Part shown: one piece after another, positions 1-6,491 of the stretch | How positions within the stretch are numbered: position 1 is the stretch's first letter | How the letters are laid out: every line of letters begins with the position of its first letter | Source: Thermoplasmata archaeon | GTDB taxonomy: Archaea > Thermoplasmatota > Thermoplasmata > Lutacidiplasmatales > UBA184 | NCBI GenBank assembly: GCA_030040755.1 | Contig: JASHTC010000019.1 | Coordinates: 1-6,659 of the forward strand | Length of the DNA stretch: 6,659 bases | Direction: 5' to 3' | The notes under the pieces: model-generated | Database searches by the model: none | Told to the model about the DNA's origin: nothing | The model's input: only the letters and a program-made list of their open reading frames with translations | Position numbers and translations under genes: made by a program

Positions 1-669
1 GCCTTCGGCGTGCCGCTCGCGATCGTCTCGGGCGACTACCTGTTCGTCCGGGCCTTCCAGCTGGCGGCCGAGTACCCTCGCTCCATCATCCTGCGCTGCG
101 GCGAGTCGTGCGCCGACCTCGTGGAGGGCGAGGTACTCCAGGAGTCCTCCCGCTTCGACCTGTCGAGCGGGCGCGCCCACTACTTCCGGGTGATCGAGCG
201 GAAGACGGCCGCGATCATCGCGGCGGCCCTCACCTCGGTCGCGGAGATCGCGGAGGCCCCGCCCGCCCAGGTCGACGCGCTGCAGGGGTACGGGCGCGCC
301 CTCGGGATGGCCTTCCAGATCCGCGACGACCTGCTCGACGTCTACGGGGACCCGGACCTGCTGGGAAAGCCGCTCTACGGGGACCTCCGGGAAGGGAACC
401 CGACCCTGCTCTCGCTCGAGGCCTACGCCCGGCTCGACCCGCACCGTCAGGCGGAGTTCGAGCGGCTGTTCCAGCTCCGGCACAAACGCGCGAAGCACCT
501 CCTCCGCCTGCGGGACCTGACGCAGATGACCGACGCCCCCCAGGTGGTGGCGCGGGAGTCGTCCGAGTGGGCCGACCGCGGGATCCGATGCCTGGAGGGT
601 CTGCCGGCGGGCCCGTACCGTCGCCTGTTGGAGCAGCTCGCCCGCGGGTCGGCCGAGCGGCGGTTCTGA
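1..669 (+). CDS. Polyprenyl diphosphate synthase (trans-isoprenyl, GGPP synthase type), 5'-truncated
   Basis: This is the C-terminal 222 residues of an all-alpha trans-isoprenyl diphosphate synthase, which condenses isopentenyl diphosphate with an allylic diphosphate. In archaea the usual product is geranylgeranyl diphosphate for ether lipids. The frame is open from base 1, so the start and the first aspartate-rich motif (normally just upstream of the GVPLAIVSGDYLF segment seen here) lie outside the window. Visible family signatures are the helix beginning GDYLF (residues 11-15 of the fragment), ERKTAA (about 66-71), and FQIRDDLLD (about 105-113), the second DDxxD magnesium motif encoded near 316-339. 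This is followed by GDPDLLGK and DLREGNPTL. The asparagine in REGN, instead of the common lysine, also occurs in ordinary family members. Chain length cannot be judged because the residues before the first DDxxD are missing. The gene ends with TGA, 63 nt before the next start. The family call is firm; the GGPP assignment is inferred from the archaeal context. Confidence 0.93.
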   Translation, partial: AFGVPLAIVSGDYLFVRAFQLAAEYPRSIILRCGESCADLVEGEVLQESSRFDLSSGRAHYFRVIERKTAAIIAAALTSVAEIAEAPPAQVDALQGYGRALGMAFQIRDDLLDVYGDPDLLGKPLYGDLREGNPTLLSLEAYARLDPHRQAEFERLFQLRHKRAKHLLRLRDLTQMTDAPQVVARESSEWADRGIRCLEGLPAGPYRRLLEQLARGSAERRF

Positions 670-683
670 ACCGGCCGCTCCAC

Positions 684-698
684 AGAAAGGTACATCTT
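684..698 (+). promoter_or_regulatory. Possible archaeal promoter (AT-rich patch) before the membrane protein gene
   Basis: The 63-nt gap after the prenyl synthase contains one conspicuously AT-rich stretch (AGAAAGGTACATCTT) in otherwise G+C-rich DNA. Its centre is about 42 nt before the GTG start at 733. That could place a transcription start near 715-720 and leave room for the GAGGGG ribosome-binding site at 724-729. The match to a TATA consensus is poor, and the downstream genes may instead be read through from the prenyl synthase. Confidence 0.25.
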
Positions 699-732
699 CC
701 CCGCCCGGACTGGTTGCCCACCCGAGGGGCCC

Positions 733-1182
733 GTGGGAAGCGCATCGACCGCGAGCGGCGGGGACTCGCCCGTCACCTTCGACAGCCTGCCCCCGCGCTG
801 GGAACCGACGCCCGTCGTCCCCCGGCTGCCGGTCGGTGTCGCCATCGTCTCGATCCTGATCGCCCTCGTCGCGATCGTCATGGTCCTCGGCGGGGCCCTC
901 TACCTGCTGGACCAGTTCGGCACCACCTACGTACCCTCGGTGCTGGACCTGTTCCCGTCGGTGGACCTGCTCGGCGCGGCGATCCTTCTGTTTCTCGGGG
1001 TCGCGCTGCTCGGGGTCGCCACCGCGCTGTGGCGTCAGGAGACCTGGGCCCTGTGGACGACCCTCGTCCTCGTCTTCGCCACGACCGTGTACCTGTTCTT
1101 CACCGACTCGATCACGGTCCTGTTCATCCTGCTGGTCCTCCTGTTCATCTACCTCCTGGCGGTGCGCCGGTACTTCTATTGA
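733..1182 (+). CDS. Four-helix membrane protein of unknown function
   Basis: I do not recognise this 149-residue protein. It has a soluble, Ser/Thr/Pro-rich N-terminus of about 32 residues followed by four hydrophobic segments at roughly residues 33-58, 78-100, 105-123 and 126-143, ending in the basic/aromatic tail RRYFY. No signal peptide, metal-binding motif or known catalytic pattern is visible. The N-terminus has several acidic residues and only two arginines. The loop between helices 1 and 2 (about 59-77) is the longest and is aromatic and acidic. The GTG at 733 is preferred because GAGGGG (724-729) lies just upstream, and starting there leaves all helices intact. The stop codon overlaps the TTG start of the next gene (TTGA at 1179-1182), so the two are probably translationally coupled and may work together. 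Helix content and the absence of antisense or frame conflicts make it a credible gene despite the lack of a family. Confidence 0.8.
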   Translation: MGSASTASGGDSPVTFDSLPPRWEPTPVVPRLPVGVAIVSILIALVAIVMVLGGALYLLDQFGTTYVPSVLDLFPSVDLLGAAILLFLGVALLGVATALWRQETWALWTTLVLVFATTVYLFFTDSITVLFILLVLLFIYLLAVRRYFY

Positions 1183-1997
1183 CGCGCCTCCTGCTCGGGC
1201 AGCTCGCCCCCGTGCCGGGCGCGCCGCGGGAGAACGTCGCCCGGATCGGACGGGTAGTCCGGGCCACGCCCAGCGACCTGGCGGTCTTCCCGGAGCTCTT
1301 CCTCTCGGGGTACCGCGTCGGCGACCGCTTCCACCACCTCGCCCTGCGTCCGGGGGATGCGCTCTGGTCCGAGCTCAGCGAGGTCGCTCGGGGGAGCTCC
1401 ACGACGATCGTCGTGGGAAGCCCGATGGTCTCCGCCGAGCGGAAGGGGGAGCTCCAGAACGTGGCGCTCGCCTTCTCCCCGGGCGGCGCGGTCGGCGTTC
1501 AGGTCAAGCGGTACCTCCCCACGTTCGGGCCGTTCGAGGAGGGAGTGCCGTTCACCCCGACCGACCAGAGCCGGCCGGTGCCGTTCGGGACCCACCAGCT
1601 CGGCCTCTCGATCTGTTACGACACGTTCTTCCCCGAGGTCGCCCGGTCGCTCGCCCTCGCCGGCGCCGACCTTCTCGTGGTCGTCTCGGCCTCGCCGGTG
1701 ACCAGCGGGTCCCTCTTCGATAAGCTCCTGCCGGCGCGCGCGGTCGAGAACGGTCTTCCGGTGGTGTACGTGAACCGCGTCGGGGTCGAGGACGGGGTCG
1801 TCTTCGGCGGGGGGTCGGGGGCGTGGGACCCCCGCGGCGAGCCGGTCGCCGCCCAGACGGTCGCCGACCGGTCGCTGGCTCCCGAGGAGCGGCTCCTGCG
1901 GATGGAGGTCGACCTCGAGGAACCCGCCCGATGGAGACCGTTCCGGCCGGTGCTGCGGGACGTGGCGAGTCGGCCCGGCGAGCCCCTGCGGACGTAG
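1179..1997 (+). CDS. Carbon-nitrogen hydrolase (nitrilase superfamily), resembling the NAD synthetase glutaminase domain
   Basis: This 272-residue protein has the complete nitrilase-superfamily Glu-Lys-Cys triad: E39 in FPELFLSGY, K110 in VKRYLPTFGPFEE and C146 in SICYDTFFPE, with the accessory glutamate E120. Such enzymes hydrolyse amides or nitriles through a cysteine thioester. The stretches after the lysine (LPTFGPFEE), after the cysteine (SASPVTSGSLF, 170-180) and near the end (YVNRVGVEDGVVFGGGSG, 197-214) resemble the glutaminase domain of glutamine-dependent NAD synthetases more than omega-amidases. There is no fused synthetase domain: the protein ends at the usual length of a lone hydrolase. 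The TTG start at 1179 is chosen because it supplies the first beta strand (RLLLGQLAP); the next in-frame candidate, GTG at 1212, would remove it. TTG overlaps the previous TGA, suggesting coupling to the membrane protein. Cytosolic, no signal peptide. The superfamily call is firm; the substrate (possibly glutamine) is inference. Confidence 0.9.
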   Translation: MTRLLLGQLAPVPGAPRENVARIGRVVRATPSDLAVFPELFLSGYRVGDRFHHLALRPGDALWSELSEVARGSSTTIVVGSPMVSAERKGELQNVALAFSPGGAVGVQVKRYLPTFGPFEEGVPFTPTDQSRPVPFGTHQLGLSICYDTFFPEVARSLALAGADLLVVVSASPVTSGSLFDKLLPARAVENGLPVVYVNRVGVEDGVVFGGGSGAWDPRGEPVAAQTVADRSLAPEERLLRMEVDLEEPARWRPFRPVLRDVASRPGEPLRT

Positions 1998-2020
1998 GCC
2001 ACCGTTCTGCTCGAACGCCG

Positions 2021-2030
2021 CCCTTATGAA
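2021..2030 (+). promoter_or_regulatory. TATA-like box for a probably leaderless top6B transcript
   Basis: In the 54-nt gap between the hydrolase and top6B, CCCTTATGAA is the only AT-rich element. The centre of TTATGAA (2024-2030) is about 25 nt before the GTG at 2052. This is the spacing expected between an archaeal TATA box and its transcription start, so transcription would begin at or next to the start codon. No Shine-Dalgarno stands at a normal distance from the start, which fits a leaderless mRNA. This is position and composition evidence only. Confidence 0.5.
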
Positions 2031-2051
2031 GGGTGCGGGACCCGTGCGAGG

Positions 2052-4073
2052 GTGGTGCCTCCTCCCACCATCGCCCAGCAGCTCGCGGCCAAGCAGCGCG
2101 AGATCTCGGTCGCCGAGTTCTTCGAGCGGAACCGGCAGATCCTCGGGTTCGACAACCCGCAACGCTCCCTGCTGACCACCGTGAAGGAGGCCGCCGACAA
2201 CAGCCTCGACGGCTGCGAGGAGGCGGGCATCCTGCCCGAGGTGCTCGTCCAGATCTCGAAGGAGGGGGAGGACCGGCTCCGGGTTGCGGTCGAGGACAAC
2301 GGCCCCGGCATCCTCCGGCGCGAGATCCCCAACGTCTTCGCCCGACTCCTCTACGGCTCGCGGTTCCACTCCAACCGGCAGGCGCGGGGTCAGCAGGGGA
2401 TCGGCATCAGCGCCGCCGTGCTCTACGCCAACCTCACGACCGCGCGGCCCGCCAAGATCGTCTCCAAGGTCGAAGAGGAGGAGGCCGCCCACGTCCTCGA
2501 GCTGTTCTTGGACACCCAGAAGAACCAGCCCCGGGTCGCGTCGGAGGACGTGATGCTCTGGGACCGCCCGCACGGCACCCGGATCGAGCTGGTCCTCCGG
2601 GCGAGGTACGTGCGCGGACGGCAGTCTCCCTACGAGTACCTCCGCGGCACGGCGATCGTCAACCCGCATGCCCGGATCGTGCTGGTCGAGCCGGACGGCA
2701 CCCGGGTCACGTTCGAACGGGCGACCACCGACCTCCCGCCGCCGGCGAAGGAGACGCTGCCGCATCCGTACGGGCTCGAACTCGGAGAGCTGGGCTACTT
2801 CCTCAAGGGCACGAAGCGGCCCACGCTCCTCGAGTTCCTCTCGAAGGACCTCCAGGGCGTCTCCGCGCGCGCCGCGCGGGACGTCCTCGCCCAGTCCGAG
2901 CTCCCGCCGGGCCGCACCCCGGCCTCGGTCCAGGGCGAGGACCAGGAGCGCCTCCTGAGGGCGCTGCACGCGGTCTCGCTCCTCTCCCCCTCGGCCGACT
3001 GCCTCTCCCCAATCGGGGCCCTCCTCATCAAGCGGGGCCTGCGCAACGTCCTCGGCGAGGTCCGTCCGGACTTCTTCGCCCCGCCGGTCAGCCGCGCCCC
3101 GAAGGTGCGGGGAGGTTTCCCGTTCATGGTGGAGGTCGGGGTCGTCTACGGGGGCGGGCTGCCCGCCGACCAGCCGGTCCAGATCCTCCGATTCGCGAAC
3201 CGGGTCCCGCTGCTCTTCCAGCAGGGGGCCTGCGCGATCACGAACGCGATCTCCTCGCTCGACTGGCGACGCTACGGCCTCGAGCAGAAGGGCGGCTCGG
3301 GGATCCCGAGCGGCCCGGCCCTCATCCTCGTGCACGTCGCGTCGACCAAGATCCCGTTCACGAGCGAGGCGAAGGAGGCGATCGCCGAGGACCCGGAGAT
3401 CGACCGGGAGCTGACGCTCGCGCTGCAGGTGGCCGCCCGCCACCTGCGGACCCACCTCTCCCGGCGGACGCGTCGCGACCTCGCCGGAGCCAAGTTCGAG
3501 ATCATCCTGAAGATTCTGCCGAAGCTCGCGGAGAAGACGAGCCACCTCGTGGGCAAGCCGGTCCCCGACCTGACCCCGGTCGTGACCCGCATCATGGACG
3601 TCGTGCACCTCGAGGCGACGCCGGTCGCGGACCCCCAGGGGGTGCGCGTCCCGGTCCACGTCGTCAACTACACGCCGCGGGCCCGGGTGCTGGAACTGTT
3701 CGTCGAGGTCCCGCCCGAGGCGATGCCGGGAGCGGCGTTCGACCCCGCGCCGGACGGCACCGACCCGGCGCTCGGACGGGTGTGGTGGACCCTGCCGAAG
3801 CTCCCCCCGAGCGGCCGCACCCAGCTGGAGCTCCGGTTCCCGCCCCAGACGGACCTGGAGGCCTCGGACCTCGACTGGTACGTCGCCGGGATCGACGAGG
3901 CCCACCTGCTGGGCGCCGACCCGTTGCCGGGGGACTGGGACGTACGACTCCCGCGTACGATCGTCGAGGCGGCCGAGGCGGCGGCCGCCGAAAGCGGGGG
4001 GACCGGGACCGGAGAGGAGGAGGTGGACTACGATGCCGCGGAGTCGAGCGCCAGCGCCAGCGAAGACGACTGA
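2052..4073 (+). CDS. top6B: DNA topoisomerase VI subunit B (GHKL ATPase)
   Basis: This 673-residue protein is the ATPase subunit of type IIB topoisomerase VI. It dimerises on ATP binding and drives strand passage through the Top6A break. The Bergerat (GHKL) fold occupies about residues 20-230: E46 and N50 in EAADNSLDG, D82 in VEDNGPGI, and the glycine-rich lid GQQGIGIS (113-120). A helix-two-turn-helix region follows (about 233-315), then the transducer domain (about 316-490) with the ATP-contacting switch lysine K433 in STKIPF. Residues of about 500-635 match the position of the extra C-terminal Ig-like domain found in the longer euryarchaeal Top6B proteins and absent from the roughly 530-residue Sulfolobus form. 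The last 20 or so residues are a strongly acidic tail (GEEEV...SEDD). The start is GTG at 2052, or the adjacent GTG at 2055; the frame is open back to the preceding TAG but offers only a CTG there. It overlaps top6A by 41 nt, so both subunits are probably made from one mRNA. Confidence 0.97.
   Translation: MVPPPTIAQQLAAKQREISVAEFFERNRQILGFDNPQRSLLTTVKEAADNSLDGCEEAGILPEVLVQISKEGEDRLRVAVEDNGPGILRREIPNVFARLLYGSRFHSNRQARGQQGIGISAAVLYANLTTARPAKIVSKVEEEEAAHVLELFLDTQKNQPRVASEDVMLWDRPHGTRIELVLRARYVRGRQSPYEYLRGTAIVNPHARIVLVEPDGTRVTFERATTDLPPPAKETLPHPYGLELGELGYFLKGTKRPTLLEFLSKDLQGVSARAARDVLAQSELPPGRTPASVQGEDQERLLRALHAVSLLSPSADCLSPIGALLIKRGLRNVLGEVRPDFFAPPVSRAPKVRGGFPFMVEVGVVYGGGLPADQPVQILRFANRVPLLFQQGACAITNAISSLDWRRYGLEQKGGSGIPSGPALILVHVASTKIPFTSEAKEAIAEDPEIDRELTLALQVAARHLRTHLSRRTRRDLAGAKFEIILKILPKLAEKTSHLVGKPVPDLTPVVTRIMDVVHLEATPVADPQGVRVPVHVVNYTPRARVLELFVEVPPEAMPGAAFDPAPDGTDPALGRVWWTLPKLPPSGRTQLELRFPPQTDLEASDLDWYVAGIDEAHLLGADPLPGDWDVRLPRTIVEAAEAAAAESGGTGTGEEEVDYDAAESSASASEDD
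4019..4025 (+). promoter_or_regulatory. Strong ribosome-binding site for top6A inside the top6B coding sequence
   Basis: GGAGGTG at 4019-4025 is a near-perfect anti-16S Shine-Dalgarno, 7 nt before the ATG at 4033. It lies inside the run of codons for the acidic Top6B tail (Glu-Glu-Glu-Val). It fixes the top6A start and argues for internal initiation or coupled re-initiation on a bicistronic mRNA. Confidence 0.85.
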
Positions 4074-5175
4074 GACGGACGTCGAACCGGAGGTCCGGGC
4101 CGACGCCCTCCAGCCGACCCTCGACCTCGCGGGGGAGATCTGGAGCCAGCTCGACCACGGGGAGGTCCCGCACATGCGGCTCCCCCTCCGGACCAAGCAG
4201 AACCTCGAGTTCCGCATGCGGGAGGGGGTCTGGAAGCTGGGGCGCCAGATGGGTACCCGGAGCGCCCGGAAGCTCGACGGCGCGCTGATGCTGCTGCGGA
4301 CGTTCTACCTCGTCGACTTCATCAACGAGATGTCCCGCGACCGGAAGACCTCCACGTTGCGGGAGCTGTACTACATCAGCGAAGCCTGGCAGGAGGCGAA
4401 GTTCCACAGCGAGGACGAGTCGAACCTGCTCATCGAGGACCTCGAGGTGATGTGTGAGCGGCTCCGCGAGGATTTCCGGCTTCACCCCGAGGAGAACGGG
4501 GCCTCGGTCATCGGAGACCTCACGATCCAGGAGCGGAACCGCAAGGGGGTCGTGAAGACGATCAACTGCCGGGACGACGTCGGCGACGGCGGCTACTCGC
4601 TCCCGTTCAACGTCGAGAAGGAGAAGATCCAGTTCGTGAAGACGAGCGCGAAGTTCGTCATCGCCATCGAGTGTGGCGGCATGGTGGACCGGCTCGCGGA
4701 GAACGGGTTCGACGAGCAGCACGATGCGATCCTCGTGCATCTCAAGGGCCAACCGGCCCGCTCCACCCGGCGGTTCCTGCGCCGGGTCACGGACGAGCTC
4801 AAGCTGCCGGTGGTCGTGTTCACCGACGGCGACCCGTGGTCGTTCCGTATCTACGCGAGCGTCGCGTATGGGGCGATCAAGACCGCCCATCTGTCGAACT
4901 ACCTCGCCACCCCCTCGGCCGAGTTCCTCGGCGTGACGGCCTCCGACATCGAGAACTACGACCTCCCCTCCGACCATCTCTCCGAGCAGGACGTCCGCGC
5001 GCTCCAGGCCGAGCTCACCGACCCGCGGTTCGGGACCGCCGAGTGGCGGGCCGAGATCGAGCTGATGCTCAAGAACGGGAAGAAGGCCGAACAGCAGTCG
5101 CTGGCCAAGTACGGCCTGAACTACGTCACCGAGCACTACCTGCCCGAGAAGCTCGCCGAGATGGGCGTCGGGTAG
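4033..5175 (+). CDS. top6A: DNA topoisomerase VI subunit A (Spo11-like DNA-cleaving subunit)
   Basis: This 380-residue protein is the DNA-breaking subunit of topoisomerase VI, related to eukaryotic Spo11. It cuts both strands through a tyrosine 5'-phosphodiester link, and with Top6B forms the A2B2 enzyme that relaxes and decatenates DNA. The winged-helix (5Y-CAP) domain carries TLRELYY (108-114), where Y114 aligns with the catalytic tyrosine of the family. The Toprim domain shows E213 in AIECGG, the conserved KGQPARSTRRFLRR segment (238-251) and the metal-binding pair D265 and D267 in TDGDPW. The C-terminal helices WRAEIELMLKNGKKAE (338-353) and YLPEKL are typical. Length is normal; the Methanocaldococcus enzyme is about 370 residues. 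Residues 1-25 are a low-complexity extension rich in Arg, Ala and Pro, partly encoded in the overlap with the top6B tail. A strong Shine-Dalgarno 7 nt upstream selects the ATG. The gene ends 25 bp from the convergent stop of the neighbour. Confidence 0.97.
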   Translation: MPRSRAPAPAKTTETDVEPEVRADALQPTLDLAGEIWSQLDHGEVPHMRLPLRTKQNLEFRMREGVWKLGRQMGTRSARKLDGALMLLRTFYLVDFINEMSRDRKTSTLRELYYISEAWQEAKFHSEDESNLLIEDLEVMCERLREDFRLHPEENGASVIGDLTIQERNRKGVVKTINCRDDVGDGGYSLPFNVEKEKIQFVKTSAKFVIAIECGGMVDRLAENGFDEQHDAILVHLKGQPARSTRRFLRRVTDELKLPVVVFTDGDPWSFRIYASVAYGAIKTAHLSNYLATPSAEFLGVTASDIENYDLPSDHLSEQDVRALQAELTDPRFGTAEWRAEIELMLKNGKKAEQQSLAKYGLNYVTEHYLPEKLAEMGVG

Positions 5176-5200
5176 GCCGCTGGGGGCGTCGACCGCGGGG

Positions 5201-6421
5201 CTAGGTCAGGATCCGTAGGCCGGTGCGCCATTCCACGTCGCGGAGGGCGGCCGCGGCCCGGCCCCGCTCGCCGAAGGGGACATGGCCGGACGGGTCCCCT
5301 TCGATGGCGGTGACCCAGGCCCGCAGGTGGTCGAACACCCGGTCGGTCGCGAGGTCGGCCGCAAGGTCCCGTCGGACCTCCTCCGCGACCTCGCGGGCCC
5401 GTACCGCCCCGACCCGGCCCCCCTCGCCCGCCCGAAGCCAGTGCTGCAGCGTCCGCTGGATGCGGCGCCACTCCGAGGCGGAGCGGTGCGCCCCTTCGGA
5501 GGTCCAGTGGAACCGGTCGATCAGCGGCCGGCCGAGCAGGTACCAGCGCAGGGCATCGGGTCCGGCCTCCTGGAGCGCGGCCCGCAGCCGGACCAGGTTC
5601 CCCTTCGACTTCGACATCTTCGAGCCTTCCCAGAGGACCAACCCGGGGTGGACGAAGATGCGGGCGAACGGCCGATGCCGCAGGGCCAGGGCGACCTCGT
5701 TCTCGGCGAAGTGGTGCGGGAAGATCAGGTCCGTGCCGCCGCCGTGGACGTCCACGGGGAGGCCGAGGAGCTGGTTCGCCATCGCATAGCACTCGAGATG
5801 CCAGCCCGGGGTCCCCCGGCCCCACGGACCCGGCCAGGAGGGGCGCGGGGGGTCCTGCCGCTTCCAGACCATGAACTCACCGGCGGCGCCTTCCCCCAGA
5901 GGGAACGGATGCCCCGGCTCGTGTACCGCGTGGGAGGCCAGCTCGCTGGCCGTGGCGAAGTTGACCTCTCGGGGGCGGGCCGGCGGGGTGTACATCCACT
6001 CGTCCCCCTGGCGATGCACGCGGCCGGTGCGGGCCAAGCGCCGGACGACCTCGGTCATCTGGGGGACGAAGGCGCTCGCCCGGGGCCGGACGTGGGGGGA
6101 GAGGATCCGAAGGGCGTGGAGGTCCCGGAGGAAGCCGGCCTCCTCCCGGAGGGCCAGCGTCCGCCAGGTGACCCCGAGCTCGGCGGCCCGCGTGTCGATC
6201 TTGTCCTCGAAATTCGTCACGTTCATGACGTGATGGACCGGGATCCGCTCGGCCTCGAGGTGGCGGCGGACCAGGTCGAAGAACAGGTAGGTTCGGGCAT
6301 GCCCGACGTGGGCCCCGTCGTAGACCGTCGGCCCGCAGACGTAGATCCCCACGGGACGCCCCCGGCGATGGCGGACCGGCCGGGCGCGTCCCGAGAGCGT
6401 ATCGCGGAGGAGGAGGTCCAT
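5201..6421 (-). CDS. Cysteinyl-tRNA synthetase family protein lacking the C-terminal anticodon domain (CysRS or MshC-like ligase)
   Basis: This 406-residue class I synthetase-family enzyme activates cysteine to cysteinyl-AMP. Visible motifs are YVCGPTVYD with zinc ligand C29, the HIGH-type HVGH (38-41), PGWHLEC with zinc ligand C211, HGGGTDLIFPHH with zinc ligand H236, and KMSKS (268-272). The fourth ligand, normally the last Glu of HHENE, is shifted by two extra residues: the motif reads HHFAENE, so E240 or E242 could serve. After KMSKS only about 134 residues remain, against about 190 in the 461-residue E. coli enzyme. The helical DALR-type region is present, but the terminal anticodon-recognition domain is missing. 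The usual HYR motif after KMSKS is replaced (LLGRPLIDRFHW), and TDxDDKI is TNFEDKI. The length, missing domain and the segment WPGPWGRGTPGWH resemble MshC, the Cys:GlcN-Ins ligase. The ATG at 6421 is the only close start and has no Shine-Dalgarno. If it is the genome's only CysRS it is cysS; otherwise a cysteine ligase is likely. Confidence 0.88.
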   Translation of the reverse strand: MDLLLRDTLSGRARPVRHRRGRPVGIYVCGPTVYDGAHVGHARTYLFFDLVRRHLEAERIPVHHVMNVTNFEDKIDTRAAELGVTWRTLALREEAGFLRDLHALRILSPHVRPRASAFVPQMTEVVRRLARTGRVHRQGDEWMYTPPARPREVNFATASELASHAVHEPGHPFPLGEGAAGEFMVWKRQDPPRPSWPGPWGRGTPGWHLECYAMANQLLGLPVDVHGGGTDLIFPHHFAENEVALALRHRPFARIFVHPGLVLWEGSKMSKSKGNLVRLRAALQEAGPDALRWYLLGRPLIDRFHWTSEGAHRSASEWRRIQRTLQHWLRAGEGGRVGAVRAREVAEEVRRDLAADLATDRVFDHLRAWVTAIEGDPSGHVPFGERGRAAAALRDVEWRTGLRILT

Positions 6422-6446
6422 GACGCCGCCCGAGCCGGCCGGGCCG

Positions 6447-6459
6447 ACTTTAGCTCTTT
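6447..6459 (-). promoter_or_regulatory. TATA-like element for the CysRS-family gene, leaderless
   Basis: On the minus strand the AT-rich stretch reads AAAGAGCTAAAGT. The TAAAGT part is centred about 28 nt before the ATG at 6421, at the right distance for transcription starting at or very near the start codon. The 24 nt just before the ATG hold no GGAGG-type ribosome-binding site, in keeping with a leaderless mRNA. Read on the plus strand, the same stretch (CTTTAGCTCTTT) could also serve as a TATA-like box for the divergent gene, with a start near 6478. Confidence 0.4.
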
Positions 6460-6461
6460 GG

Positions 6462-6478
6462 ACCGGGGGGACCCCGGT
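6462..6478. repeat. Perfect 7-bp inverted repeat with 3-bp spacer, candidate operator
   Basis: ACCGGGG (6462-6468) and CCCCGGT (6472-6478) are exact reverse complements separated by GGA. The dyad sits midway in the 98-bp divergent intergenic region, directly between the AT-rich stretch at 6447-6459 and the one at 6479-6488. It could therefore control both promoters as a dimer-binding site. Alternatively it is chance symmetry in G+C-rich DNA; no regulator can be named. Confidence 0.4.
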
Positions 6479-6491
6479 AACTTGATTTGGG

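Noticed and set aside
108..1997. 629-codon open frame on the plus strand starting within the prenyl synthase
   Set aside because: Only the part from the TTG at 1179 is a real protein. Upstream the frame runs out of phase through the prenyl synthase and membrane protein genes and gives Arg/Pro/Gly-rich nonsense.
1176..4217. 1013-codon open frame on the minus strand
   Set aside because: It lies opposite the hydrolase, all of top6B and the start of top6A, which have clear family motifs. Its product is Arg/Gly/Asp/Leu-rich without recognisable motifs, as expected for an antisense frame in very G+C-rich DNA.
2033..4288. 751-codon open frame on the plus strand in another phase over top6B
   Set aside because: The product is low-complexity Arg/Pro/Gly sequence shadowing top6B; no motif and no credible start.
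3664..5136. 490-codon minus-strand open frame opposite the top6B end and top6A
   Set aside because: Antisense to top6A, whose catalytic residues are all conserved; the composition is that of a shadow frame.
5176..5200. Terminator between the convergent top6A and CysRS-family genes
   Set aside because: The 25-bp gap has no T run on either strand and no convincing hairpin beyond a short GTCGAC palindrome.
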